A stretch of 64,000 nt of DNA from Rubrivivax rivuli (GTDB lineage: Bacteria; Pseudomonadota; Gammaproteobacteria; Burkholderiales; Burkholderiaceae_C): NCBI RefSeq assembly GCF_004016505.1, contig NZ_SACR01000002.1:806001-870000 (forward strand). The letters run 5' to 3'. A program made the translations under genes and the position numbers. Of this stretch, positions 49,890 to 58,759 are shown one piece after another. Within the stretch, counting starts at the first letter, position 1; each line of letters begins with the position of its first letter. The notes under the pieces were generated by a model. The model did not search any database and was not told where the DNA came from. It worked only from the letters and a program-made list of their open reading frames with translations.

Positions 49890-52724
49890 ATGAGCCGCTT
49901 GCCGACCCCCACGCCCCGCCACCTCCGGATCGCCTCGCCCGCGGTGCTGGGGGCCATCACCGCGCTGCTGACCGGCTGCGCCACCACCGACACCGCCGCG
50001 CCACCCGCCGCCACTGCAGCCCCGGCCGCAGCGGCCACGGCAGCCGCCACCCCCGCAGCCACAGCGCCCCGCGCCCCGGGCGCTGCCCCTGCGGCTGCCG
50101 CCACGCCACCGGGCGGTGCCGCGCCCGCCGCTGCCGCAGCCGGCCCGCGCCCGCCCGCAGCGGCGCCGGGTTCGCCGCCGCCCTTCGCCGAAGTCACCAA
50201 GGACGCCAAGCGCAGCGACGGCTTCATGCCACTGTGGACCAAGGACGACAAGACCTGGCTGGAAGTGCCCGCCGAGATGCTGGACAAGCCCTTCTTCCTG
50301 GGCAGCTCGCTGGCCTCGGGCCTGGGCGAGCGCGGCTTCTGGCCGGGCATGATGGGCCGCGAGTTCATGGTGGTGCTGCGCCGCCAGGGCAACACGCTGC
50401 AACTGCTGGCCCGCAACACCAAGATCAAGGCGCCGCAAGGCACGCCGCTGGGGCGCGCCGTGGACGAGAGCTATTCCGACAGCTTGCTGGCCGCCGTGCC
50501 GCTGGCCTCGGCACCGCACGCCGAGCGCAAGGCCTTGCTGGTGGACGCCTACGCGCTGCTGGGTGGCGACATCAACGGCGTGCAAACGTCCATTGAAGCC
50601 AGCTACCGCCTCCCCTACGGCCTGGACCGCGCCAACTCCAACATCGAGCGCAGCCGCGCCGCCGCCGAAGGCACGCACATCACCGTGCGTTCGCACTACG
50701 CCGTGCCCAAGCTGCCGGCCCCGCCGGTCATGTTGCCCGGCTCGCCGCCGCCGCCCCCCGGCGCCATGCCCAACCCGCCGCTGGGCGTGCCCGACGGGCG
50801 CAGCTTCTTCCTCAGCACCACCTACACGCTGGCGCCGCTGCCGGCGCAACCTGCGCGCACCCGTGCCGCCGACCAGCGCGTGGGCTACTTCACCACCGCC
50901 TACCTCGATTTCGGTGACGACACCACCGAAGGCCGCCGCGTGCACCACATCGAGCGCTGGCGCCTGGAGAAGAAGGACCCGGCCGCCGAGATCAGCGAGC
51001 CCAAGCAGCCCATCCGCGTGGTGATGGACCGCAACATCCCCGAGAAGTGGCGCCCGGCCGTGAAGGCCGGCATCCTGGAGTGGAACAAGGCCTTCGAGAA
51101 GGCCGGCTTCCGCAACGCCATCGTGGTGGAACAGCAGGCCGACAACACCGACTGGACTTCGCTGGAAGGCACGCGCATGCTGGCCGTGCGCTGGTTCGCC
51201 ATCGACGGCCCCGGCGCCACCGCGGTGGGCCCGAGCCAGGCCGACCCGCGCACCGGTGAGATCCTGCGTGGCGCGGCCATCATTCCCGAGAACTGGGCGC
51301 GGCTGTCGCGCGCCCAGGTCGGCGACCTGCAACCGCGCCTGAACGCCAACGCCGCCCTGCCGACCGGCGACTTTGCACAGCGCCTGATGCAGTGCACCTA
51401 CGCCACCGACGCTTTCGAAGAGATGCAGTTCGGCTTTGAACTGCTGAGCGCGCGGGGTGACTTCACGCCCGGCAGCCCGGAGGCCGACCAGTACATCGCA
51501 CAGAGCCTGACCGACGTGACCATGCACGAAGTCGGCCACGCGCTGGGCTTGCGCCACAACTTCAAGGCCAGCACCGGCATCAAGCCGGCGCAGCTGCGCG
51601 ACAAGGCCTTCACGGCGGCCAACGGCGTCTCCAACTCGGTGATGGACTACAACGCGCTGAACCTGCCGCTGGACGGCGAGCCGGTGGCCGAGTACCACAT
51701 GCGCGGCCTCGGCGCTTACGACTACTGGGCCATCGAGTACGGCTACCGCGAGTTCACGCCCGAGCAGGAAAAGGCCGCGCTGGCGCGCATTGCCACCATG
51801 GCCGAAACCAACCCGGCGCTGGTGTACGCCACCGACGAAGACGTCATCGCCGCAGCCGACCCCATGGCCAACCAGCGCGACCTGGGCGACGACCCGCTGG
51901 CCTTCGCACAGCGCCAGATGAAGCTGGCGCGCGAGCTGTGGACCCGCACCCAGAAGCGCGAACTCGCTGCCGACGACGACCTCACGGTCTACCGCCGCAA
52001 CCTGATGCGCGGGCTGAGCAGCTTCAACGCCTCGGTGCCGATCGCCGGCAAGTACGTGGGGGGCCTGCTCACCACCCGCACGTTGGCCGGCTCGGGCAAG
52101 GCGCTGATGACGCCGGTGCCGGCGCCGCAGCAGCGTGCCGCGCTCGACCTCATCCTGAACGAGGTGCTCTCCAGCGACAGCTTCCGCTTCGACCCGAAGT
52201 TCATGAGCCGCCTGGGTGTGGACCAGCTCGACCGCATCGCCCCGGGCCGCACGCAGTTCGGCACCGATTTCAGCCTGCCCACCACCGTGCTGACGCTGCA
52301 ACGCGGCGTGCTCGACAACCTGATGGGCGACGCCATCGCGCAGCGCCTGGCCGACGCCGAAAGCAAGGTCGCCGACACCAAGAGCCTGCTGAGCTATGCC
52401 GAGGTGCAGCAGCGCCTGAGCAACGCCGTGTGGGCCGAGCTGAAGGCACCGGCCAAAGGCGGTGTGCGCGAAATCGACAGCCTGCGCCGCAACCTGCAGC
52501 GCGAGCACGTGCGCCGCCTGGCCGGCGGCCTGCTGCGCCCCAGTGCGCCGGTGGCCGCCGACGTGCGCGCCGCCTACCGCCAGACGGCGCTCGGCCTGGA
52601 AGCCCAGCTGAAGGCGGCCACCGCCGCCAGCGGCTGGACGCCGGCCGCGCGCGCGCACCTGGCCGACACGCTGGCCACGCTGACCGAGGCCATCAAGGCA
52701 CCGATCAGCAAGCAGGGCGTCTGA
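49890..52724 (+). CDS. Zinc-dependent metalloprotease lipoprotein (DUF5117/DUF4953 type), paralogue 2
   Basis: The 944-residue protein is a clear paralogue of the divergent gene at 46929, with the same layout. It has a lipoprotein signal (AITALLTGCATT, lipobox LTGC), an Ala/Pro-rich spacer of about 75 residues, and the domain start PFAEVTKDAKRSDGFMPLW (PFAEVARDAKRSDGFVPVW in the other). The body includes VMDRNIPEKWRPAVKAGILE, the zinc motif HEVGHALGLRHNF at H546 and the Met-turn VMDYNALNLPLDGEP. Both copies keep all catalytic residues. The start at 49890 gives the shortest protein with a complete lipoprotein signal. A strong hairpin follows its stop. Confidence 0.85.
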   Translation: MSRLPTPTPRHLRIASPAVLGAITALLTGCATTDTAAPPAATAAPAAAATAAATPAATAPRAPGAAPAAAATPPGGAAPAAAAAGPRPPAAAPGSPPPFAEVTKDAKRSDGFMPLWTKDDKTWLEVPAEMLDKPFFLGSSLASGLGERGFWPGMMGREFMVVLRRQGNTLQLLARNTKIKAPQGTPLGRAVDESYSDSLLAAVPLASAPHAERKALLVDAYALLGGDINGVQTSIEASYRLPYGLDRANSNIERSRAAAEGTHITVRSHYAVPKLPAPPVMLPGSPPPPPGAMPNPPLGVPDGRSFFLSTTYTLAPLPAQPARTRAADQRVGYFTTAYLDFGDDTTEGRRVHHIERWRLEKKDPAAEISEPKQPIRVVMDRNIPEKWRPAVKAGILEWNKAFEKAGFRNAIVVEQQADNTDWTSLEGTRMLAVRWFAIDGPGATAVGPSQADPRTGEILRGAAIIPENWARLSRAQVGDLQPRLNANAALPTGDFAQRLMQCTYATDAFEEMQFGFELLSARGDFTPGSPEADQYIAQSLTDVTMHEVGHALGLRHNFKASTGIKPAQLRDKAFTAANGVSNSVMDYNALNLPLDGEPVAEYHMRGLGAYDYWAIEYGYREFTPEQEKAALARIATMAETNPALVYATDEDVIAAADPMANQRDLGDDPLAFAQRQMKLARELWTRTQKRELAADDDLTVYRRNLMRGLSSFNASVPIAGKYVGGLLTTRTLAGSGKALMTPVPAPQQRAALDLILNEVLSSDSFRFDPKFMSRLGVDQLDRIAPGRTQFGTDFSLPTTVLTLQRGVLDNLMGDAIAQRLADAESKVADTKSLLSYAEVQQRLSNAVWAELKAPAKGGVREIDSLRRNLQREHVRRLAGGLLRPSAPVAADVRAAYRQTALGLEAQLKAATAASGWTPAARAHLADTLATLTEAIKAPISKQGV

Positions 52725-52728
52725 CCCC

Positions 52729-52762
52729 GTCTGTCACGCCCGCTGCCGCGGGCGCGACAGAC
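52729..52762 (+). terminator. Strong hairpin after the second metalloprotease gene
   Basis: GTCTGTC-a-CGCCCGC at 52729-52743 pairs with GCGGGCG-c-GACAGAC at 52748-52762 around the tetraloop TGCC. This gives 14 pairs with one internal mismatch, starting five bases after the stop codon. No T tract follows, so it may end transcription with Rho's help or protect the 3' end. Confidence 0.55.
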
Positions 52763-52781
52763 CCCAGCAGGCATGCGTCGA

Positions 52782-52787
52782 TAGACT
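52782..52787 (+). promoter_or_regulatory. Candidate -10 element next to the YqiA-like gene
   Basis: TAGACT is followed by six bases (cggcgc) and the ATG at 52794, the same arrangement as for algH, mpl and comF. A leaderless or nearly leaderless message is predicted. Confidence 0.4.
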
Positions 52788-52793
52788 CGGCGC

Positions 52794-53411
52794 ATGCCTT
52801 TTTCTTTGCCTGTGCCGGCTGCCGCGGCACCCACGCACCTGCTCTACCTGCACGGCTTCCGCTCTTCGCCGAAGTCGTTCAAGGCGCAGCGCCTGGCCGC
52901 CTGGCTGGCCGAATATCGGCCCGACATCCACTGGTGGTGCCCGCAGCTGCCGCCCTCGCCGCGCGAGGCCCTGGCGCTGGTGATGGACGGCACGGCCCAC
53001 TGGCCGGCCGGCAGCTCGGCCGTGCTGGGCAGTTCGCTGGGCGGTTTCTACGCCACGGCGGTGGCGAACCAGCGCGGCTGGCCTTGGGTGGTGATGAACC
53101 CGGCCGTCGACCCGGCGCGCGACCTCGCGGCCTACATCGGCGAGCAGCGGGCCTTCCACACGCCCGAGGAAGCCTTCTACTTCCGCGCGGAATACATCGA
53201 CGAACTGCGCGCGCTGCACGCCGGCCCGCTGGACCATCCGGAACGCTGCTTCGCGCTCATCGCCCAGGGCGACGAACTGCTCAGCTGGGAAGAGATGGCC
53301 GCGCGCTACGCCGGCGCGCAGCAGCGCGTGATCGAAGGCAGCGACCACGCGCTCAGCGATTTCGATCAACACCTGCCGGCGCTGCTGCACTTCCTGAACC
53401 TGAACCCCTGA
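52794..53411 (+). CDS. YqiA/YcfP-family esterase
   Basis: The 205-residue alpha/beta hydrolase fits the YqiA family. [19 protein letters not shown] gives the oxyanion region, [16 protein letters not shown] the nucleophile serine, [10 protein letters not shown] an acidic residue and [13 protein letters not shown] the histidine. E. coli YqiA hydrolyses small acyl esters; the physiological substrate is unknown. The SDR gene follows after 13 bases, so the two may be co-transcribed. Confidence 0.88.
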   Translation: MPFSLPVPAAAAPTHLLYLHGFRSSPKSFKAQRLAAWLAEYRPDIHWWCPQLPPSPREALALVMDGTAHWPAGSSAVLGSSLGGFYATAVANQRGWPWVVMNPAVDPARDLAAYIGEQRAFHTPEEAFYFRAEYIDELRALHAGPLDHPERCFALIAQGDELLSWEEMAARYAGAQQRVIEGSDHALSDFDQHLPALLHFLNLNP

Positions 53412-53424
53412 ACCGCTCCCCCGC

Positions 53425-54141
53425 ATGAGACTGAAAGACAAGATCTGCATCGTCACCGGCGCCGCCCAAGGCATCGGTGCGGCCACCTGCGAACGATTCG
53501 CCGCCGAAGGTGCCACCGTCATCGCCTGCGACCGCCGCGCCCCGGCCACGCCGGTGCCCGGCGCCGCCGCCTTCTTCGAGGTGGACGTGACCGACCGCGC
53601 CGCCATCGACACCATGGTGGCCGCGGTGCTGGCGCAGCACGGCCGCATCGACGTGCTGGTGAACAACGCCGGCATCACCAAAGACGCGCGCCTGGTGAAG
53701 ATGACGCTGGAGCAGTTCGACGCCGTGATCGACGTGAACCTGCGCGGCGTCTTCCACTGCGCGCAGGCGGTGGCGCCCTCGATGGTGGAACGCGGCCGCG
53801 GTGTCATCCTCAACGCCAGCAGCGTGGTGGGCCTCTATGGCAACTACGGCCAGACCAATTACGCGGCGGCCAAGTTCGGCGTCATCGGCTTCACCAAGAC
53901 CTGGAGCCGCGAACTCGGCCCCAAGGGCGTGCGTGTCAACGCCGTGGCGCCGGGTTTCGTGGAGACGCCCATCCTCGCCACCGTGCCCGAGAAGGTGCTG
54001 CAGCAGATGAAGGAGCAGGTGCCGCTGGGCCGGCTGGCGCAGCCGGCCGAGATCGCCAGCGTCTATGCCTTCCTGGCAAGTGACGATGCCAGCTACATCA
54101 ACGGCACGGTGATCGAGGTTTCCGGCGGCATGAGCGTCTGA
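53425..54141 (+). CDS. Short-chain dehydrogenase/reductase (FabG-like)
   Basis: The 238-residue SDR has the NAD(P) motif [11 protein letters not shown] (10-20), NNAG (80-83), and a catalytic triad of Ser132/133 (LNASSVVG), Tyr146 and Lys150 (NYAAAKFGV). It resembles 3-oxoacyl-ACP or acetoacetyl-CoA reductases, but the substrate cannot be fixed from sequence and no fatty-acid genes adjoin. Cofactor choice is also unclear (CDRR follows the second strand). It begins 13 bases after the esterase gene. Confidence 0.88.
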   Translation: MRLKDKICIVTGAAQGIGAATCERFAAEGATVIACDRRAPATPVPGAAAFFEVDVTDRAAIDTMVAAVLAQHGRIDVLVNNAGITKDARLVKMTLEQFDAVIDVNLRGVFHCAQAVAPSMVERGRGVILNASSVVGLYGNYGQTNYAAAKFGVIGFTKTWSRELGPKGVRVNAVAPGFVETPILATVPEKVLQQMKEQVPLGRLAQPAEIASVYAFLASDDASYINGTVIEVSGGMSV

Positions 54142-54175
54142 AGCCTCGGCCGTCGCAGCAGCGACAATCCGGCCG

Positions 54176-56218
54176 ATGTATGCACTGTTCGATGACGCCG
54201 GCAAATTCCACGCCGGCCGCGTGATGTCCGAGGCCGAGAGTTCGATGCAGGTGGAGCTCGACTCGGGCAAGCGCGTGAAGGTCAAGAGCGCCAGCGTGAT
54301 GCTGCGTTTCGAGAAACCGGCCCCGGCCGCGCTGCTGGCCGGCGCGACCGCCCAGGCCAACGAAATCGACCTCGACCTGGCCTGGGAGTTCGCCCCCGAG
54401 GGCGACTTCCACTTCGCCGACCTGGCCCGCGACTACTTCAGCGCCAGCGCAGGCCCCGAGATGCAGGCGGCCATGCTGCTGCGCCTGTACGAAGCCCCGC
54501 ACTACTTCCGCCGCGCCGGCAAGGGCCAGTTCAAGAAGGCGCCGGAAGACATCGTCAAGGCCGCGCTGCTGGCCATCGAACGCAAGAAACAGGTGGCCGC
54601 GCAGATCGAGGCCTGGGCCGCCGAGCTGGTGGCCGGCCAGTGCCCGGCGCCTGTGCGCGAGCAGCTCTACCGCATCCTCTTCAAGCCCGACAAGAACGGC
54701 CCCGAGTACAAGGCCGTGGTACAGGCCGCCAAGACGGCGCAGCGCGCCCCGCTCGACCTGCTGACGGCCGCCGGCGCCATCGAGAGCCCCTACCAGTTCC
54801 ACTGGCAGCGCTTCTTGTTCGACCAGTTCCCCAAGGGCACGAAGTTCCCGGCGGGCCTCGCGGCGCCAGCGGCGCCGGCCGACCTGGCCGTGGCCGCCGT
54901 GCAGGCCTTCTCCATCGACGATTCGGCCACCACCGAGATCGACGACGCGCTCTCGGTGCAGGGCCTGGGCACGGGCACGGTGGTCTTCGGCGTGCACATC
55001 GCCGCGCCGGGCCTGGCCATCTCACCCGATTCGCAGCTCGACAAGGTGGCGCGCGAGCGCCTGAGCACCGTCTACATGCCGGGCTGGAAGCTGACCATGC
55101 TGCCCGACGAGGTGGTGCAGACCTACACGCTGGCGGAGGGCCGCGACTGCCCCGCGCTGAGCCTCTACGTCACGCTGGACGAGGCCACGCTGGAAGTGCG
55201 CAGCCACGAGAGCAAGGTGGAGCGTGTGCCCATCGCCGCGAACCTGCGGCATGACAAGCTGGATGCCGTGGTCACCGAGGCCAGCCTGACGGGCGCCGCG
55301 CCCGCCGACTACAGCTTCGCGCCCGAACTTGCCTTCGCCTTCCGCCTGGCGCAGGCGCTGAAGGCCCGGCGCGAGGTGGTGCGCGGCAAGCCCGAGAGCT
55401 TCAACCGGCCCGACTACAACTTCCGCCTGGTGGGCAACACCGCCGAGCCGCAGGGGCATGAGCAGGTGCTGATCAGCACGCGCCAGCGCGGTGCGCCGCT
55501 GGACTTGATCGTCGCCGAGGCCATGATCCTGGCCAACAGCACCTGGGGCGGCTGGCTGGCCGAGCACGGCGTGCCGGGCCTGTACCGCAGCCAGGCCAGC
55601 CTGGCACCGGGTGTGAAGGTGCGCATGGGCGTGAAACCCGCGCCGCACGCCGGCATGGGCGTGGCGCAGTACGCCTGGAGCACCAGCCCGCTGCGGCGCT
55701 ACGTCGACCTGGTGAACCAGTGGCAGATCATCAGCTGCGTGCGCCACGGCCGCACCGCGGCCCTGGCCGCGCCCTTCAAGCCCAAGGACGCGGCGCTGTT
55801 TTCCATCCTCTCGGGCTTCGACGCCGCCTACACCGCTTACAACGGGTTCCAGCAAGGCATCGAGCGCTACTGGACACTGCGCTACGTGGAACAGAACGCG
55901 CTCACCGAGATCGACGCCGCCGTGATGAAGGACGGCCTGGTGCGCGCCGACACGCTGCCGCTGGTCTTCCGCGTGCCGGGCACCGAGAGCCTGCCGCGCG
56001 GCAGCCGCGTGCGCGCCCGCGTGACGGGCATCGACCTGCTCACGCTGGAACTGCACGCCAGCCTGGCCGCACGCCTGGACGAAGCGGCGCCGGCTGCGGC
56101 CGATGAAGAGGCCAGCGAAGACGAAGCCGAGCCCGTGGGCGGCCTGCAGATCGCGCTGACGCTGGACGACGGCGAAGCGGCGCCCGCCGCCACGGCCCCG
56201 GAAGGCCAGGCCGGCTGA
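54176..56218 (+). CDS. RNB-domain ribonuclease (RNase II family)
   Basis: The 680-residue protein has a small N-terminal domain (MYALFDDAGKFHAGRVMSEA) and a complete RNB catalytic domain. The acidic metal-binding cluster is FSIDDSATTEIDDALSV, and NLRHDKLDAVVTEAS and YAWSTSPLRRYVDLVNQWQI are family motifs. A C-terminal S1-like region (SRVRARVTGIDLLTLELHAS) is followed by an acidic tail. It degrades RNA 3' to 5'. A GACAAT box seven bases before the ATG suggests a leaderless start. A TonB-like gene begins 9 bases after the stop. Confidence 0.93.
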   Translation: MYALFDDAGKFHAGRVMSEAESSMQVELDSGKRVKVKSASVMLRFEKPAPAALLAGATAQANEIDLDLAWEFAPEGDFHFADLARDYFSASAGPEMQAAMLLRLYEAPHYFRRAGKGQFKKAPEDIVKAALLAIERKKQVAAQIEAWAAELVAGQCPAPVREQLYRILFKPDKNGPEYKAVVQAAKTAQRAPLDLLTAAGAIESPYQFHWQRFLFDQFPKGTKFPAGLAAPAAPADLAVAAVQAFSIDDSATTEIDDALSVQGLGTGTVVFGVHIAAPGLAISPDSQLDKVARERLSTVYMPGWKLTMLPDEVVQTYTLAEGRDCPALSLYVTLDEATLEVRSHESKVERVPIAANLRHDKLDAVVTEASLTGAAPADYSFAPELAFAFRLAQALKARREVVRGKPESFNRPDYNFRLVGNTAEPQGHEQVLISTRQRGAPLDLIVAEAMILANSTWGGWLAEHGVPGLYRSQASLAPGVKVRMGVKPAPHAGMGVAQYAWSTSPLRRYVDLVNQWQIISCVRHGRTAALAAPFKPKDAALFSILSGFDAAYTAYNGFQQGIERYWTLRYVEQNALTEIDAAVMKDGLVRADTLPLVFRVPGTESLPRGSRVRARVTGIDLLTLELHASLAARLDEAAPAAADEEASEDEAEPVGGLQIALTLDDGEAAPAATAPEGQAG

Positions 56219-56227
56219 CCCACGGCG

Positions 56228-57085
56228 ATGCGCTGGCGCGACCTGTCCACCCTGCAATGGGCGCTGCTCTTCTCGGGCGCGCTGCACGCGGCGGTGCTGA
56301 CGGTGCGCTTCGTCGACCCCGAGGGCTTCAACCGCGTGTTCAACGACACGCCGCTGGAAGTCATCCTCGTCAACGCGCGCAGCAAGGAAGCGCCCACGCA
56401 GGCACAGGCCATCGCGCAGGCCAACCTGGCCGGCGGCGGCGAGGCCGAGAAGGGCCGCGCCACCAGCCCGCTGCCGAGCGCGGCCACCATGCAGCTGGGC
56501 GATGCGGCCGACGACGCACGCCGCCGCATCGACCGGCTCCAGCATGAGCAGCAACAGCTGCTGGCGCAGATCCGCCGCGACCTGGCCGCGCTGCCGCCGC
56601 CCGACCCGCAGCGCGAAAACGGCACGCCGCAAGAGCGCGAGCAGGAAGACCGCCGCAAGCAGCTGCTGCGCCTGCTGGCCGAGATCGAGAAGCGCGTGAA
56701 CGACGAAAACGCGCGGCCCAAGAAGCGCTACATCAGCCCAGCCACGCGCGAAGAGGTCTACGCGATGTACTACGACGGCCTGCGCCGCCGCATCGAGGAG
56801 CGCGGCACGCGCGACTTTCCGGAGTTCAACGGCCGCAAGCTGTACGGCGAGCTGACGATGAACGTGACGGTCGACGCCAACGGCCGCGTGGTGGAAGCCG
56901 AGATCGTGCGCCCGTCCAAGTCGCGCCGGCTCGACCAGCAGGCCCTGGCCATCGTGATGGCCGCGGCGCCCTTCGGCCCCTTCACCGCCGGCATGCGGGC
57001 GCAGGCCGACCAGATCGTCGTCACCTCGCGCTTCCGCTTCACGCGCGACGACGGGCTGGAAACCACGCTGAGCACCGGCCAATGA
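56228..57085 (+). CDS. TonB-family energy transducer-like protein
   Basis: The 285-residue protein has a short cytoplasmic start, one membrane helix ([20 protein letters not shown]), a periplasmic coiled-coil linker rich in Gln, Glu and Arg (about residues 95-160) and a C-terminal TonB domain ([20 protein letters not shown] then [20 protein letters not shown]). It probably passes proton-motive energy to an outer-membrane partner. No exbB, exbD or TonB-dependent receptor is nearby, and the linker is not the usual Pro/Lys repeat. The aroE ATG overlaps its stop (ATGA). Confidence 0.85.
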   Translation: MRWRDLSTLQWALLFSGALHAAVLTVRFVDPEGFNRVFNDTPLEVILVNARSKEAPTQAQAIAQANLAGGGEAEKGRATSPLPSAATMQLGDAADDARRRIDRLQHEQQQLLAQIRRDLAALPPPDPQRENGTPQEREQEDRRKQLLRLLAEIEKRVNDENARPKKRYISPATREEVYAMYYDGLRRRIEERGTRDFPEFNGRKLYGELTMNVTVDANGRVVEAEIVRPSKSRRLDQQALAIVMAAAPFGPFTAGMRAQADQIVVTSRFRFTRDDGLETTLSTGQ

Positions 57086-57954
57086 GCACCCCGCCCGACC
57101 GCTACGCCGTCATCGGCAACCCCGTGGCGCACAGCCGCAGCCCGGCCATCCACGCGGCCTTCGCGCGGCAGACGGGGCAGGCGCTGGTCTATGAACGCGT
57201 TCTGGCGCCCTTGGACGGCTTTGCCGAGACCGTGCGCGCCTTCGCCGGCGATCCGGCTGCCCCGGCCCGCGGCTGCAACGTCACCGTGCCCTTCAAGTTC
57301 GAGGCCTTCCACCTTGCCGGCCGCCGCACGCCGCGTGCGCTGCTGGCCGGGGCCGCCAACACGCTGCGCTTCGACGGCGGCGCCGACCCCGCCGGCTGGC
57401 TGGCCGACAACACCGACGGCATCGGCCTGCTGCGCGACATCGAGATCAACGCCGGCTGGCCGCTGGCCGGCCGCCGGGTGCTGCTGGTGGGCGCGGGCGG
57501 CGCCGGTGCCGGCGTGCTGGGCCCGCTGCTGGCCGCGCGCCCGGCAGCCCTGGTGTTGGCCAACCGCACGGCCGAGAAGGCGCAGGCGCTGGTGGCGAGC
57601 CACACGGCCTGGGCCGACGAACACGGTGTGGCGCTCAGCGCGGCGCCGCTGACCACGCCGGGTGAAGGATTCGATCTCGTCATCAACGCCAGCGCCAGCA
57701 GCCTGCAGGGCGCGGCTTCGCCCGTGCCCGCGGCCACGCTGGGCCCGGGCGCGCTGGCCGTCGACCTGATGTACGGCGCCGCCGCCGCGCCTTTCCTGGC
57801 CTGGGCGCAGGCGCACGGCGCCAGCTCACGCGACGGGCTGGGCATGCTGGTGGAGCAGGCGGCCGAGGCCTTCGAGCTCTGGCGTGGTGTGCGCCCACTC
57901 ACCGCACCGGTGTTGCAGGCGCTGCGCGCCGAGGTAGACACGAAGGCACCGTAA
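57082..57954 (+). CDS. aroE: Shikimate dehydrogenase
   Basis: The 290-residue enzyme reduces 3-dehydroshikimate to shikimate with NADPH. Substrate motifs are [20 protein letters not shown] and [13 protein letters not shown] (catalytic Lys). [14 protein letters not shown] and the Rossmann [14 protein letters not shown] follow, with NRT for NADPH specificity. The start overlaps the TonB-like stop by ATGA. aroQ, another enzyme of the shikimate pathway, lies 2 kb downstream. Confidence 0.97.
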   Translation: MSTPPDRYAVIGNPVAHSRSPAIHAAFARQTGQALVYERVLAPLDGFAETVRAFAGDPAAPARGCNVTVPFKFEAFHLAGRRTPRALLAGAANTLRFDGGADPAGWLADNTDGIGLLRDIEINAGWPLAGRRVLLVGAGGAGAGVLGPLLAARPAALVLANRTAEKAQALVASHTAWADEHGVALSAAPLTTPGEGFDLVINASASSLQGAASPVPAATLGPGALAVDLMYGAAAAPFLAWAQAHGASSRDGLGMLVEQAAEAFELWRGVRPLTAPVLQALRAEVDTKAP

Positions 57955-57989
57955 GCAGGCGTTTCAAGAGCCCGCACAATCGGGCCCCC

Positions 57990-58742
57990 ATGAAAGCCCG
58001 TCCTGCCTGGCAGCGCCACGCGCTGCGCCTCATCGGCCTGGTGCTGCTGTGCGCCCTCAGCCTGCAGCTGGTGTTCGTGCTGCGCATCGTGCTGATGAAC
58101 GTGGTGGACCCGCAGTCCACCCCCTTCCAGCGCAGCGAGGCCTGGCGGCTGCTGACCGAAAAGGGCCAGATCGCCTGGAGCCAGACCTGGGTGCCTTACG
58201 AACGCATCTCGCCCAACCTCAAGCGCGCGGTGATCGCCAGCGAAGACGCCGGCTTCACCGAGCACGCCGGCATCGACTGGGAAGCCATCGAGAAAGCCTG
58301 GGAGAAGAACCAGAAGGCCGAGGCCCGGGTCGAGCGCCTCAAGGCCCGCCAGCCCACACGCCAGGTGGTGCCGAAGGTGGTGGGCGGCTCCACCATCACG
58401 CAGCAGCTGGCCAAGAACCTCTTCCTGAGCGGCGAGCGCACGGTGCTGCGCAAGGGCCAGGAGATGGTGCTGGCGCTGGCGCTGGACGCGCTGCTGCCCA
58501 AAGACCGGCTGCTGGAGATCTATCTGAACAACGTGGAGTGGGGCGAGGGCCTCTTCGGCGCGCAGGCGGCGGCGCGGCACTACTTCCGCGTGGATGCCTC
58601 GCAGCTCGGCGCGCTGCAGGCGGCACGCCTGGCGGTGATGCTGCCGGCGCCCAAGCGCTTCGAGAAGAACCCCGGCTCGGGCTATGTGCTGGGGCGTTCT
58701 GCCACCATCGCGGCCCGCATGGGTGACGTCACGCCACCCTGA
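57990..58742 (+). CDS. mtgA: Monofunctional biosynthetic peptidoglycan transglycosylase
   Basis: The 250-residue GT51 enzyme polymerises lipid II into glycan strands. A single N-terminal membrane helix (RLIGLVLLCALSLQLVFVLR) anchors it. The catalytic motif SEDAGFTEHAGID holds Glu85, and GGSTITQQLAKNLFLS and LNNVEWGEGLFGAQAAARHY follow. It lacks a transpeptidase domain. CACAAT lies nine bases before the ATG. Confidence 0.96.
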   Translation: MKARPAWQRHALRLIGLVLLCALSLQLVFVLRIVLMNVVDPQSTPFQRSEAWRLLTEKGQIAWSQTWVPYERISPNLKRAVIASEDAGFTEHAGIDWEAIEKAWEKNQKAEARVERLKARQPTRQVVPKVVGGSTITQQLAKNLFLSGERTVLRKGQEMVLALALDALLPKDRLLEIYLNNVEWGEGLFGAQAAARHYFRVDASQLGALQAARLAVMLPAPKRFEKNPGSGYVLGRSATIAARMGDVTPP

Positions 58743-58759
58743 GATTGCCCAGAGAACCG

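Noticed and set aside
49788..52658. A 956-codon minus-strand frame opposite the second metalloprotease
   Set aside because: Codon-bias shadow; Gly/Val/His-rich product without domains, while the plus-strand gene is a clear metalloprotease.
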